From assembly GCA_900544825.1 (NCBI GenBank), contig UQWP01000029.1:1-40948 (forward strand): 40,948 nucleotides of DNA. Direction: 5' to 3'. The position numbers were made by a program, and so were the translations under genes. Shown one piece after another: positions 8,199 through 16,126 of this stretch; position 1 is the stretch's first letter; each line of letters opens with the position of its first letter. The notes under the pieces were generated by a model that had not been told where the DNA came from, searched no databases, and saw only the letters and a program-made list of their open reading frames with translations. The stretch comes from an uncultured Prevotella sp. (GTDB taxonomy: Bacteria > Bacteroidota > Bacteroidia > Bacteroidales > Bacteroidaceae).

Positions 8199-9410
8199 AT
8201 GAAGAAATCAATGATTGTTGCAGCCATGTTGGCTATGGTTGCCACTGGCGCAAATGCGAAATCAGCAACTGATTCTGCTACTATTGCAAAGAACAAGCCT
8301 GTATTCACTGTAGTGAAGCAGAATCCTATTACAAGCATCAAGGACCAGAACCGCAGCGGTACGTGCTGGGCTTACTCTACACTCAGCTACTTCGAAAGCG
8401 AGATTCTGAAGCATACAGGTAAAACCTACGACCTCAGCGAGATGTTCGTAGCTAACAAGACTTATATGGACCGCGCCACTATGGCAGTGAGAATGCACGG
8501 CGACGTAAGCTTCTCTCAGGGCGGTAGCGCATACGATGTACTTTATGCTTTGCAGCACTACGGAATCGTACCGGAGGGCGCAATGCCAGCTCCAGGTACT
8601 TTGACAGGCGACTCACTCGCTAACTTCGGTGAGTTCTTCGACGTAATGACTCCATACGTAGAGGCTGTAGCTAAGAGCAATGCTAAGAAGATTTCTTCTG
8701 CCTGGAAGAGCGGTCTTCAGGGTATCATCGACTCATATATCGGTAAGACTCCAGAGAAGTTCACATATCAGGGCAAGCAGTACACTCCACAGTCATTCTG
8801 CCAGAGCCTCGGCTTGAACCTCGATGATTATGTTACCATCACCAGCTACACTCACCACCCAATGTGGAGCAAGTTTGCTGTTGAGGTACAGGATAACTGG
8901 CGTTGGCCTTTGAGCTACAACGTACCAATGGATGACCTTTGCAAGATCATCGACAACGCTATCAACAACGGCTACACTATAGCTTGGGGTGGCGACGTAA
9001 CAGAGGACGGCTTTACTCGTAAGGGTCTCGGTATCGCATACGACGTCAAGAAGGTTCGTTCTATGGCAGGTACAGACGCAGACCACTGGTTCAAACTCTC
9101 TAAGGACGAGAAGAAGGAGAAGTTCGATTCACTTGGTGTAAACGCACCAGAAGTTGTTCCTACCCAGGCTATGCGCCAGGAAGCTTTCGACAACTGGGAG
9201 ACTACCGACGACCACGGAATGCACATCTATGGTATCGCTAAGGACCAGAACGGCAAGGAGTACTATATGGTAAAGAACTCATGGGGTGAGTATGGTGACT
9301 ACAAGGGAACATGGTATATGACCAAGGCTTTCGTAGCTTACAAGACTATGGACTTCATGGTAAACAAGAATGCCATTCCTAAGGATATCCGCAAGAAGCT
9401 CGGCATCTAA
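8199..9410 (+). CDS. Secreted C1B cysteine aminopeptidase (bleomycin hydrolase/PepC-like)
   Basis: A papain-fold peptidase of the C1B branch, probably trimming peptides outside the cytoplasm. A signal peptide spans residues 1 to about 21 (MKK, hydrophobic core, TGANAK), unlike the cytoplasmic PepC of other bacteria. Catalytic Cys56 is in RSGTCWAYST, His339 in DDHGMHIYG (an HxM motif) and Asn360 in VKNSWGEYG. The length of 403 is slightly short for the family. The typical long insertion after the Cys helix is present. No canonical promoter box was found upstream. Codon use is biased to frequent codons (aac, gta, ctc), which suggests high expression. Confidence 0.9.
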   Translation: MKKSMIVAAMLAMVATGANAKSATDSATIAKNKPVFTVVKQNPITSIKDQNRSGTCWAYSTLSYFESEILKHTGKTYDLSEMFVANKTYMDRATMAVRMHGDVSFSQGGSAYDVLYALQHYGIVPEGAMPAPGTLTGDSLANFGEFFDVMTPYVEAVAKSNAKKISSAWKSGLQGIIDSYIGKTPEKFTYQGKQYTPQSFCQSLGLNLDDYVTITSYTHHPMWSKFAVEVQDNWRWPLSYNVPMDDLCKIIDNAINNGYTIAWGGDVTEDGFTRKGLGIAYDVKKVRSMAGTDADHWFKLSKDEKKEKFDSLGVNAPEVVPTQAMRQEAFDNWETTDDHGMHIYGIAKDQNGKEYYMVKNSWGEYGDYKGTWYMTKAFVAYKTMDFMVNKNAIPKDIRKKLGI

Positions 9411-9432
9411 TTTATTCAAAATAAACAGAACC

Positions 9433-9466
9433 AAAGGCAGCAAACAGCAAAGTTTGCTGCCTTTTT
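9433..9466 (+). terminator. Terminator of the C1B peptidase gene
   Basis: AAAGGCAGCAAAC (9433-9445) and GTTTGCTGCCTTT (9452-9464) form a perfect 13-bp stem with a 6-nt loop, followed by a T-run. Confidence 0.9.
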
Positions 9467-9554
9467 GTTTACCTACAAGTATTATTTTTACTTAAATCTA
9501 GATATTTTTAAATAAAATACTTCATAAACATTTTCGATTGTCATTTTAATTTCG

Positions 9555-9562
9555 TAACTTTG
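9555..9562 (+). promoter_or_regulatory. Promoter -7 box for recJ-recQ
   Basis: TAACTTTG, ending 25 nt before the recJ ATG. A TTTT stands 20 bp upstream in place of TTTG. Confidence 0.6.
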
Positions 9563-9587
9563 GGGGCAGAAATAAAAAATAATTAAA

Positions 9588-11306
9588 ATGCATTTTAAAT
9601 GGAATTACGAAGAACCGACACCAGAGCTGGAGAAATCGGCTAAAGAACTAGCCGACAAACTCAGTATCAGCCCTATCCTAGCCAAGCTTCTCATCCATCG
9701 AGGCATTACGACAGAATCTGCAGCCAAGCGTTTTTTCCGCCCCCAGCTGTCAGATCTCATCAATCCATTCCTGATGAAGGATATGGATATCGCAGTAGAT
9801 CGCCTCAACGATGCTATGGGAAGAAAGGAGCGCATCATGGTCTATGGAGACTATGACGTGGATGGATGCACGGCTGTAGCATTGGTGTACAAGTTTCTGC
9901 AACAGTTTTATTCCAACATTGATTACTACATACCAGACCGATACGACGAAGGCTATGGAGTAAGCAAAAAGGGAATAGACTTTGCGCACGAAACAGGTGT
10001 AAAACTCATCATTATCCTAGATTGCGGCATCAAAGCTATCCAGGAGATAGAATATGCCAAGAATCTTGGCATAGACTTCATCATCTGCGATCATCATGTC
10101 CCTGACGACGTGATGCCACCAGCTGTGGCCATACTTAACCCCAAACGCCCGGATGATCCGTTCCCATTCAAACATCTCTGCGGTTGTGGCGTAGGATTCA
10201 AGTTCATGCAGGCTTTTGCCAAGAACAACAACATTCCTTTCTCACGCCTCATCCCATTACTCGACTTCTGTGCCGTGAGCATTGCTGCCGACATAGTGCC
10301 TGTGGTGGATGAAAACCGAATCCTTGCCTTCCACGGACTCAAACTTCTCAATACCAATCCAAGTATCGGACTCAAGGCGATTATCGATATCTGCGGACTC
10401 AACGGAAGAGAGCTGTCTATGAGTGACATCGTCTTCAAGCTAGGACCACGCATCAATGCATCAGGACGTATGGAGAACGGCAAGGAAAGCGTGGATCTGC
10501 TGGTAGAGCGAGACTTCGGTCAGGCTCTGAAAATGGCAAAGCACATCAATGAGTACAACGAACAACGCAAGGACATAGACAAGCAGATGACAGAAGAAGC
10601 CAATCTAATCGTGTCACGACTGGAGACACAGAAACACAACTCCAGCATCGTACTCTATGATGAAGGTTGGAAAAAGGGAGTCATCGGCATCGTTGCATCC
10701 CGACTTACGGAAATCTACTTCCGTCCTACCGTGGTATTGACCCGTGACGGAGACCTTGCAACAGGTTCGGCTCGCAGCGTAACAGGATTCGATGTATATT
10801 CTGCCATCAAGAGTTGCCGCGACCTGCTTATCAACTTCGGAGGTCACACCTATGCCTGCGGACTTACGATGAAATGGGAAAACGTGAAGGAGTTTAGAGA
10901 CAGATTCCACCAGTACGTGGCAGAACATATCGCTCCCGAACAGACGGAAGCGATGCTCAACATAGATGCGATGATAGACTTCAAGGACATAACGAAGCAG
11001 CTGCACTCAGATTTAAAGAAGTTCTCACCTTTTGGTCCATGCAATAGCAAACCCGTATTCTGCACGCAGAACGTATATGATTACGGCACCAGCAAGGTGG
11101 TGGGCAGAGAGCAAGAGCATATCAAACTGGAATTGGTAGATTCTAAATCGAGTACCGTAATGAACGGAATTGCCTTCGGGCAAAGCGCGGCTGCCCGATA
11201 CATCAAAAGCCGCCGCAGTTTCGACATTGCATACACCATTGAGGACAATATTTTCAAGAAGAATCAAGTCCAACTTCAAATAGAGGCTATCAGGCCAAAT
11301 GACTAA
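9588..11306 (+). CDS. recJ: Single-stranded-DNA-specific exonuclease RecJ
   Basis: 5'-3' exonuclease on single-stranded DNA, working with RecQ in RecF-pathway recombination and repair. The DHH phosphoesterase core shows YGDYDVDG at residues 86-93, LDCG at 144-147 and CDHH at 167-170. The DHHA1 part has GGHTYACG from residue 418. The C-terminal OB-like region (about 460-572) completes the usual 570-residue length. The start has AT-rich sequence and no strong Shine-Dalgarno, as is normal for the phylum. recQ begins 6 bp after its stop, so the two are an operon, and the context agrees with a joint end-resection job. Confidence 0.95.
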   Translation: MHFKWNYEEPTPELEKSAKELADKLSISPILAKLLIHRGITTESAAKRFFRPQLSDLINPFLMKDMDIAVDRLNDAMGRKERIMVYGDYDVDGCTAVALVYKFLQQFYSNIDYYIPDRYDEGYGVSKKGIDFAHETGVKLIIILDCGIKAIQEIEYAKNLGIDFIICDHHVPDDVMPPAVAILNPKRPDDPFPFKHLCGCGVGFKFMQAFAKNNNIPFSRLIPLLDFCAVSIAADIVPVVDENRILAFHGLKLLNTNPSIGLKAIIDICGLNGRELSMSDIVFKLGPRINASGRMENGKESVDLLVERDFGQALKMAKHINEYNEQRKDIDKQMTEEANLIVSRLETQKHNSSIVLYDEGWKKGVIGIVASRLTEIYFRPTVVLTRDGDLATGSARSVTGFDVYSAIKSCRDLLINFGGHTYACGLTMKWENVKEFRDRFHQYVAEHIAPEQTEAMLNIDAMIDFKDITKQLHSDLKKFSPFGPCNSKPVFCTQNVYDYGTSKVVGREQEHIKLELVDSKSSTVMNGIAFGQSAAARYIKSRRSFDIAYTIEDNIFKKNQVQLQIEAIRPND

Positions 11307-11312
11307 GAAAAA

Positions 11313-13109
11313 ATGGCAGATCAATTTCAACTTATTCTGCAAAAGTATTGGGGGTATCCTGATTTCCGAGGCATTCAACGCAATATCATCGAAAGCATTG
11401 CCTGCGGACGGGATACCCTCGGTCTTATGCCTACAGGTGGCGGCAAATCCATCACATTCCAAGTGCCTGCCTTGGTCAAGGAAGGTGTATGTATCGTTAT
11501 CACCCCTCTCATCGCCCTGATGAAAGACCAGGTACAGCATCTTAGAGAACGAGGTATACTGGCTGATGCCATCTATGCAGACAAATCGAGAAACGAAATT
11601 CTCCAGACGCTCGACAACTGTATCTTCGGGGGCGTAAAGATTCTCTACGTTTCACCAGAACGACTCGCATCAGAACTCTTTCAGACCAAGCTCAAACACA
11701 TCCATGTAAGTTTCATCACAGTAGATGAAGCCCATTGTATCAGCCAATGGGGCTACGATTTCCGCCCTTCTTACCTGCAGATAGCCAAAATCAGGGAAAT
11801 GATTCCCCAGGCACCTATCCTTGCTCTTACAGCGACTGCGACTCCAGAAGTTGTGGATGATATACAGGAAAGACTCCATTTTGCAGAAAAGAATGTGTTT
11901 AAGATGAGCTTCGAACGCAAGAACCTCGCTTATGTTGTACGCAACACTTCCAATAAGCAGGGTGAAATGGTGCATATCCTGCAAAGCGTGAAAGGCTCAG
12001 CCATAGTCTATGCCCGAAGTAGAAAACGCACCAAGGAAATGGCTGAACTATTGTCTAAGAAAGGTATTTCCGCCACCTTTTACCACGCCGGACTCGCTCC
12101 TGATGAGAAGGATGTGCGACAGAAAGCCTGGCAGGCAGACGAAGTAAGGGTGATGTGCGCCACAAACGCCTTTGGAATGGGAATAGACAAACCCGATGTG
12201 AGGATGGTGATTCACATAGACTGTCCCGATTCACTTGAGGCTTACTTCCAGGAGGCTGGACGTGCCGGAAGAGATGGGGAGAAATCCTATGCTGTACTGC
12301 TTTTTGACAGAAGCGACGAGTCGAAACTCAAGAAACGAATAGATGATACCTTTCCACCTAAAGAAATGATACAGGACGTTTACGAACATCTTGCCTACTT
12401 CTACCAGATAGGTGTAGGTAGCGGATGTGGCAAGACCTTCGAGTTTGACATCGATAAATTCTGCATCACCTACAAGTTTTTCCCTACCAAAGTAGATTCT
12501 GCCCTCAGGATTCTTGAACGAAGCGGCTATCTGCACTACGAGGACGATCCAGATGGTAAAGCCCGCGTTATGTTTCTCCTGGGCAGAAACGAACTTTATA
12601 TACTCGATCAGCTTCCTCCTACACAGGAGGCGGTCATCACAGCATTACTGCGCAGCTACGGCAGTCTGTTTGTGGATCTTACCTTCATAGACGAGCATCT
12701 TATTGCCCGCCAGGCGGAATTAAACATCCAGCAGGTATATTTTGCATTAAAGAACCTGGCAGCCCGCCACATCATCAAATTCATCCCCCGCCGCAAGATA
12801 CCTTTCATCAGCTATACACGCGACCGTGTGGATGGCAACAAGGTACAGATTCCGCAAGAGGTATGGGAAGGCCGAAGAGAGCAATATATGAAGCGTATTC
12901 AAAGCATGCTGCAATATGCCAAAAATGATGAGATATGCCGCTCACGCCAGTTACTCGCCTATTTTGGTGAACATAATGAAACGAAATGCCAGCAGTGTGA
13001 TGTTTGCCTGGCGAAGGAAACGGAAGAGAAAGAAAAGGAATTCCGCAGAAAGATTGCAGAAGAAGAAATCATCATAGAAGACCTCAAAGTCATAGAAAAA
13101 AAAGGATAA
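11313..13109 (+). CDS. recQ: RecQ-family ATP-dependent DNA helicase
   Basis: 3'-5' helicase of 598 residues. The SF2 core has Walker A PTGGGKS with Lys45, DEAHC at 138-142 and a motif VI-type AGRAGRDG near residue 312. After the core comes a winged-helix-like segment (about 350-520). The four zinc cysteines are Cys542, Cys559, Cys562 and Cys565 (C-x16-C-x2-C-x2-C), so the zinc site sits at the very C-terminus, not directly after the helicase lobes as in E. coli RecQ. No HRDC domain follows, only a charged Glu/Lys tail. Partner of recJ in the same operon. Confidence 0.92.
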   Translation: MADQFQLILQKYWGYPDFRGIQRNIIESIACGRDTLGLMPTGGGKSITFQVPALVKEGVCIVITPLIALMKDQVQHLRERGILADAIYADKSRNEILQTLDNCIFGGVKILYVSPERLASELFQTKLKHIHVSFITVDEAHCISQWGYDFRPSYLQIAKIREMIPQAPILALTATATPEVVDDIQERLHFAEKNVFKMSFERKNLAYVVRNTSNKQGEMVHILQSVKGSAIVYARSRKRTKEMAELLSKKGISATFYHAGLAPDEKDVRQKAWQADEVRVMCATNAFGMGIDKPDVRMVIHIDCPDSLEAYFQEAGRAGRDGEKSYAVLLFDRSDESKLKKRIDDTFPPKEMIQDVYEHLAYFYQIGVGSGCGKTFEFDIDKFCITYKFFPTKVDSALRILERSGYLHYEDDPDGKARVMFLLGRNELYILDQLPPTQEAVITALLRSYGSLFVDLTFIDEHLIARQAELNIQQVYFALKNLAARHIIKFIPRRKIPFISYTRDRVDGNKVQIPQEVWEGRREQYMKRIQSMLQYAKNDEICRSRQLLAYFGEHNETKCQQCDVCLAKETEEKEKEFRRKIAEEEIIIEDLKVIEKKG

Positions 13110-13132
13110 TTGAAAAGATAAAAGGATCATTG

Positions 13133-13175
13133 AAAGTCGAAAGGATGATTGGAAAAGCAACCTCCTTTCGACTTT
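13133..13175. terminator. Terminator of recJ-recQ
   Basis: AAAGTCGAAAGG (13133-13144) and CCTTTCGACTTT (13164-13175) form a perfect 12-bp stem with a 19-nt loop, between convergent recQ and ilvC. Confidence 0.7.
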
Positions 13176-13187
13176 ATCATATACGTA

Positions 13188-13220
13188 AAAGGGAGCGACC
13201 CATCGCGGACCGCTCCCTTT
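13188..13220. terminator. Terminator of ilvC
   Basis: AAAGGGAGCG (13188-13197) and CGCTCCCTTT (13211-13220) form a perfect 10-bp stem 25 bp past the ilvC stop. On the minus strand it ends in CCCTTTTACG. Confidence 0.8.
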
Positions 13221-13244
13221 ATAACATTATGTACGAGAAAAAAA

Positions 13245-14288
13245 TTAGTTATTCTCAGGACGAAGCTTACGTACAGTAACACCAGCCTGCCACATCTCCT
13301 TGTTACGCATAGCCTCGAGTTCTGCGTTCAACTTCTCACGGTAATCAGCCTGAGAGTTCTTGTCGATAGAAATCTGAGCCTCATTACCAGTCTTAACAGA
13401 GTAATACAACCACTCCATAACAGGCTTGATAGCCTCACGGAAACGAGGAGCCCAATCAAGAGCACCACGCTGAGCTGTTGTAGAACAGTTAGCATACATC
13501 CAATCCATACCCTTAGCACCAAAGAGAGGGCCAAGGCTCTGAGTCAACTCCTCAACAGTCTCGTTGAAAGCCTCAGATGGAGAGTGACCATTCTCACGGA
13601 GTACATCGTACTGAGCCTCCAAGAGACCCTCGATAGCACCCATCAAAGAACCACGCTCACCAGTAAGGTCAGAAGTAGCCTCACGCTGGAATGTAGTCTT
13701 GAACAGATAACCTGCACCGATACCGATACCGAAGGCAATAGTCTTTTCCTCTGCCTTGCCAGATGCATCCTGGTAAACAGCGTAAGAACAGTTCAAACCA
13801 CGACCCTCGCAGAACATAGTGCGGAGAGAAGTACCAGAACCCTTAGGTGCAACCATTATAACATCAATATCCTTAGGTGGAACAACGCCTGTGCGATCGC
13901 TCCAGTTGATAGCGAAACCATGTGAATAATACAAAGTCTTACCTGGTGTGAGGTATGGCTTAATCTTTGGCCAGCAAGCAATCTGACCGGCATCAGAAAG
14001 CAACATACAGATGATAGTACCCTTCTCAGCAGCTTCCTCGATAGAGAACAAAGTCTTGCCTGGTACCCAGCCATCCTTCAAACACTTCTCGTAGGTCTTA
14101 CCCTGACGCTGTCCGACGATGACGTTGAAACCATTATCGCGAAGGTTGCAAGCCTGACCAGGACCCTGGATACCGTAACCGATAACTGCGATAGTTTCGT
14201 TCTTCAATACTTCACGTGCTTTCTCCAATGAAAATTCATGACTGGTGACAACAGTTTCCATTACGCCACCGAAATTCATTTCTGCCAT
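13245..14288 (-). CDS. ilvC: Ketol-acid reductoisomerase
   Basis: Converts acetolactate or acetohydroxybutyrate to the dihydroxy acid with NAD(P)H and Mg2+, the second common step of valine and isoleucine synthesis. The 347-residue class I enzyme has the Rossmann motif GYGIQGPG near residue 37, followed by a cofactor loop with Arg, Lys and Thr (GQRQGKTY) that would suit NADPH. GAGYLFKTTF and the metal-binding Asp/Glu motifs lie in the second half (SDLTGERGSL near 208). It is last in the ilv cluster, but it also has a canonical promoter and a leader of about 150 nt of its own. Confidence 0.95.
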   Translation of the reverse strand: MAEMNFGGVMETVVTSHEFSLEKAREVLKNETIAVIGYGIQGPGQACNLRDNGFNVIVGQRQGKTYEKCLKDGWVPGKTLFSIEEAAEKGTIICMLLSDAGQIACWPKIKPYLTPGKTLYYSHGFAINWSDRTGVVPPKDIDVIMVAPKGSGTSLRTMFCEGRGLNCSYAVYQDASGKAEEKTIAFGIGIGAGYLFKTTFQREATSDLTGERGSLMGAIEGLLEAQYDVLRENGHSPSEAFNETVEELTQSLGPLFGAKGMDWMYANCSTTAQRGALDWAPRFREAIKPVMEWLYYSVKTGNEAQISIDKNSQADYREKLNAELEAMRNKEMWQAGVTVRKLRPENN

Positions 14289-14446
14289 AATTGTAACTTA
14301 ATTTTTGTGCGGCTTGCCTATTGTGGAGCCGCGGGTTATACTTGTCCATACGGATGCGAGCTGTATTCTTATCCAAAGAGAGCCTGTTTGATCCGTCCAC
14401 CACCTACACGAGGAAGCGGCACTGGGTTTATTTTTTATTTCGAGTG
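14289..14446 (-). promoter_or_regulatory. Structured ilvC leader
   Basis: About 150 nt lie between the predicted transcription start and the ilvC ATG. Two hairpins are possible: ACGGAT/ATCCGT (14350-14355 with 14391-14396) and GCGGCT/AGCCGC (14309-14314 with 14327-14332), the second ending 20 nt before the start codon. A GTG-initiated 17-codon ORF at 14369-14422 has no run of Ile, Val or Leu codons, so it is not a classic attenuator peptide. No T-run terminator is present. It may be a structured regulatory leader of unknown type. Confidence 0.4.
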
Positions 14447-14478
14447 CAAAGGTAATGAATTTCTATGAAACCACCAAA
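14447..14478 (-). promoter_or_regulatory. ilvC promoter
   Basis: On the minus strand TTTG (14475-14478), 20 bp, TACCTTTG (14447-14454). An exact match, located immediately downstream of the thioesterase stop. Confidence 0.8.
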
Positions 14479-14486
14479 TTTTTCTT

Positions 14487-15329
14487 TCATTTTTTTATAA
14501 ATTTCACCTTACTCCTTACAACTTCCACCTCAATATCGCTATTTTGGCTGATTTTTGTTATTTTTATGCAAAATTCTTCCATTTTTTGAGGTTCGTTAAC
14601 AGAAGCTTCTTTTTCTGTTTTTCCCCCATCACCCACCTTCTCTACATAGAAATTCAGCTGATCGCCCTGATGACTCTCTGCTACGTATGCGATTTCGAAG
14701 CGCTGTAAAAAATGAGTCTTGTAATAATCCAGGTCAAAAAGATCGAGTACATGCTCGATATATTTCACAGAATTAATATGGCCATTTACATCTACATCAT
14801 TATAATAGGTATGAATAGTACGTACCAATTCTGCATTCTTACCCATCTTGACACGAGAGCTGGCTGCAATAGGACAAGGTTTCTCTGTTTCTATATATTC
14901 CTTGATAAGTCCATCATGGATACTGAAAATATCCACTGGCTGACGGGTCTCTGTATCGATCATCGCCCAGACACTTTTACCATAGCCATATACCTTCTCT
15001 GCTTCAGAACCATCCGAAACAGATGAACAGATCTTAAAGTTTCGGCTAGTGAAGTACTTCATCGCACTCTCTACCCAGGTTTCTACATAAAACTTATCAT
15101 AAGACTTTGGCATTTCCTGCATCTCGATAGCGAGACGACTCAAGACCCAGGTTTTGTGTCGGGGCATCAGATAGTTCATTCCATAACCACGATCATTACT
15201 ATGGAAATCGGCAGCATTCAGAAGATGATTTCCCAAATGCCCCATAAACAGACGACTTGCAAAATCGCAATGGAAAGGTTCCGCCAGAAACTCGTAGCAA
15301 CCTACCTTATCTAATAATTCCTGTTTCAT
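14487..15329 (-). CDS. Acyl-ACP thioesterase
   Basis: Hydrolyses acyl-acyl carrier protein to release free fatty acid. The 280 residues form two tandem hotdog folds of the FatA/FatB-like bacterial family (about 1-140 and 150-280). Visible marks are GHLGNHLLNAADFHSNDRG in the first repeat, and DVNGHINSVKYIEHVLD in the second, whose Asn-His fits the catalytic region. The gene sits between ilvN and ilvC in the same orientation, an arrangement I recall from Bacteroides. A terminator precedes it and no clear TAnnTTTG box was found, but a 22-nt AT-rich element lies 25 nt before the start. A role in branched-chain fatty acids is inferred from context only. Confidence 0.88.
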   Translation of the reverse strand: MKQELLDKVGCYEFLAEPFHCDFASRLFMGHLGNHLLNAADFHSNDRGYGMNYLMPRHKTWVLSRLAIEMQEMPKSYDKFYVETWVESAMKYFTSRNFKICSSVSDGSEAEKVYGYGKSVWAMIDTETRQPVDIFSIHDGLIKEYIETEKPCPIAASSRVKMGKNAELVRTIHTYYNDVDVNGHINSVKYIEHVLDLFDLDYYKTHFLQRFEIAYVAESHQGDQLNFYVEKVGDGGKTEKEASVNEPQKMEEFCIKITKISQNSDIEVEVVRSKVKFIKK

Positions 15330-15354
15330 ATTCTTCGGTTTTTGATTTATTGTT

Positions 15355-15376
15355 TTATACCTTATTATATATATAA
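15355..15376 (-). repeat. 22-nt AT-rich upstream element, copy 1
   Basis: On the minus strand this reads TATATATAATAAGGTATAA preceded by TTA. It differs by one base from copy 3 (37269-37290). It ends 25 nt before the thioesterase start codon. Confidence 0.6.
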
Positions 15377-15414
15377 CGAAGCCCCCTATATCTTTATTAC
15401 ATACAAGAAACTAA

Positions 15415-15462
15415 AAAATCCCTCTGCTCTTGGTCTTCCAACCAGGTAAGCAAAGGGATTTT
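15415..15462 (-). terminator. Terminator after ilvN
   Basis: AAAATCCC/GGGATTTT outer arms (15415-15422, 15455-15462) with inner TGCT/AGCA and TGGT/ACCA pairs. On the minus strand it ends in T6. It separates ilvDBN from the thioesterase, so downstream genes depend on read-through or another promoter. Confidence 0.7.
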
Positions 15463-15521
15463 CCTCGTTTAAATCTGTTTGTTCCAGAATCAATATATTC
15501 TTTCAGAATTCCTGTCCGAGA

Positions 15522-16067
15522 CTATTCTTCTGAATTCTTTTTCAGATAATCAGAGATAGGCTCATCGAAGCTTCTTGTAACGGCAATTCTACCACTTCGA
15601 CTGTACTGCAAAAGACAATCGAAACTGTTGAGCTGATGGAAAAGATCAGCGATATCCTCAGTAAGACCCGCCAAGAGTACAGTACTATAGGTAGGATTCA
15701 CCTCCATCATACGAGCATCGTGCTTGCGGATAGTACGGGAAACCTCAGGATTCTCCAAGAGAATAGGAGTAGAAATCTTGTAGAGTGCTACCTCGTGGAT
15801 GAAAATCTGATCATCTGTATAATAATCACTCTTCACCACATCAATTTTCTTCTCTATTGCCTTGTTGATTTTCTCAATCTGCTCAGCATCACTCCATACC
15901 GTGATGGTATATTTGTGGATGTTCTTGATACTGCTAGCCGACACATTCAAGCTCTCGATATTCACCTGTCTTCTTGTAAATACAGCCGTAATCTGATTCA
16001 GAATACCTGCAATATTCTCAGAATAGACAAGCAATGTATATAATTTCTTATCGTTGTTATTCTCCAT
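15522..16067 (-). CDS. ilvN: Acetolactate synthase small (regulatory) subunit
   Basis: Regulatory partner of IlvB; in this family it activates the catalytic subunit and confers valine feedback. The 181 residues start with an ACT domain (YTLLVYSENIAGILNQIT at about 11-28, then RRQVNIESLNVSAS). A C-terminal ALS_ss domain follows from about residue 90. It is 59 bp downstream of ilvB in the same unit. A 22-nt AT-rich element lies in that gap, 27 nt before the ATG. The length is slightly above the E. coli IlvH type (163). Confidence 0.92.
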   Translation of the reverse strand: MENNNDKKLYTLLVYSENIAGILNQITAVFTRRQVNIESLNVSASSIKNIHKYTITVWSDAEQIEKINKAIEKKIDVVKSDYYTDDQIFIHEVALYKISTPILLENPEVSRTIRKHDARMMEVNPTYSTVLLAGLTEDIADLFHQLNSFDCLLQYSRSGRIAVTRSFDEPISDYLKKNSEE

Positions 16068-16094
16068 TTTATTTCTATTATTTAAAATGTATAG

Positions 16095-16116
16095 TTACAC
16101 CTTATTATATATATAG
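16095..16116 (-). repeat. 22-nt AT-rich upstream element, copy 2
   Basis: On the minus strand it reads TATATATAATAAGGTGTAA preceded by CTA. One base differs from copy 3. It ends 27 nt before the ilvN start codon. Confidence 0.6.
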
Positions 16117-16126
16117 CCGAAAGCCA

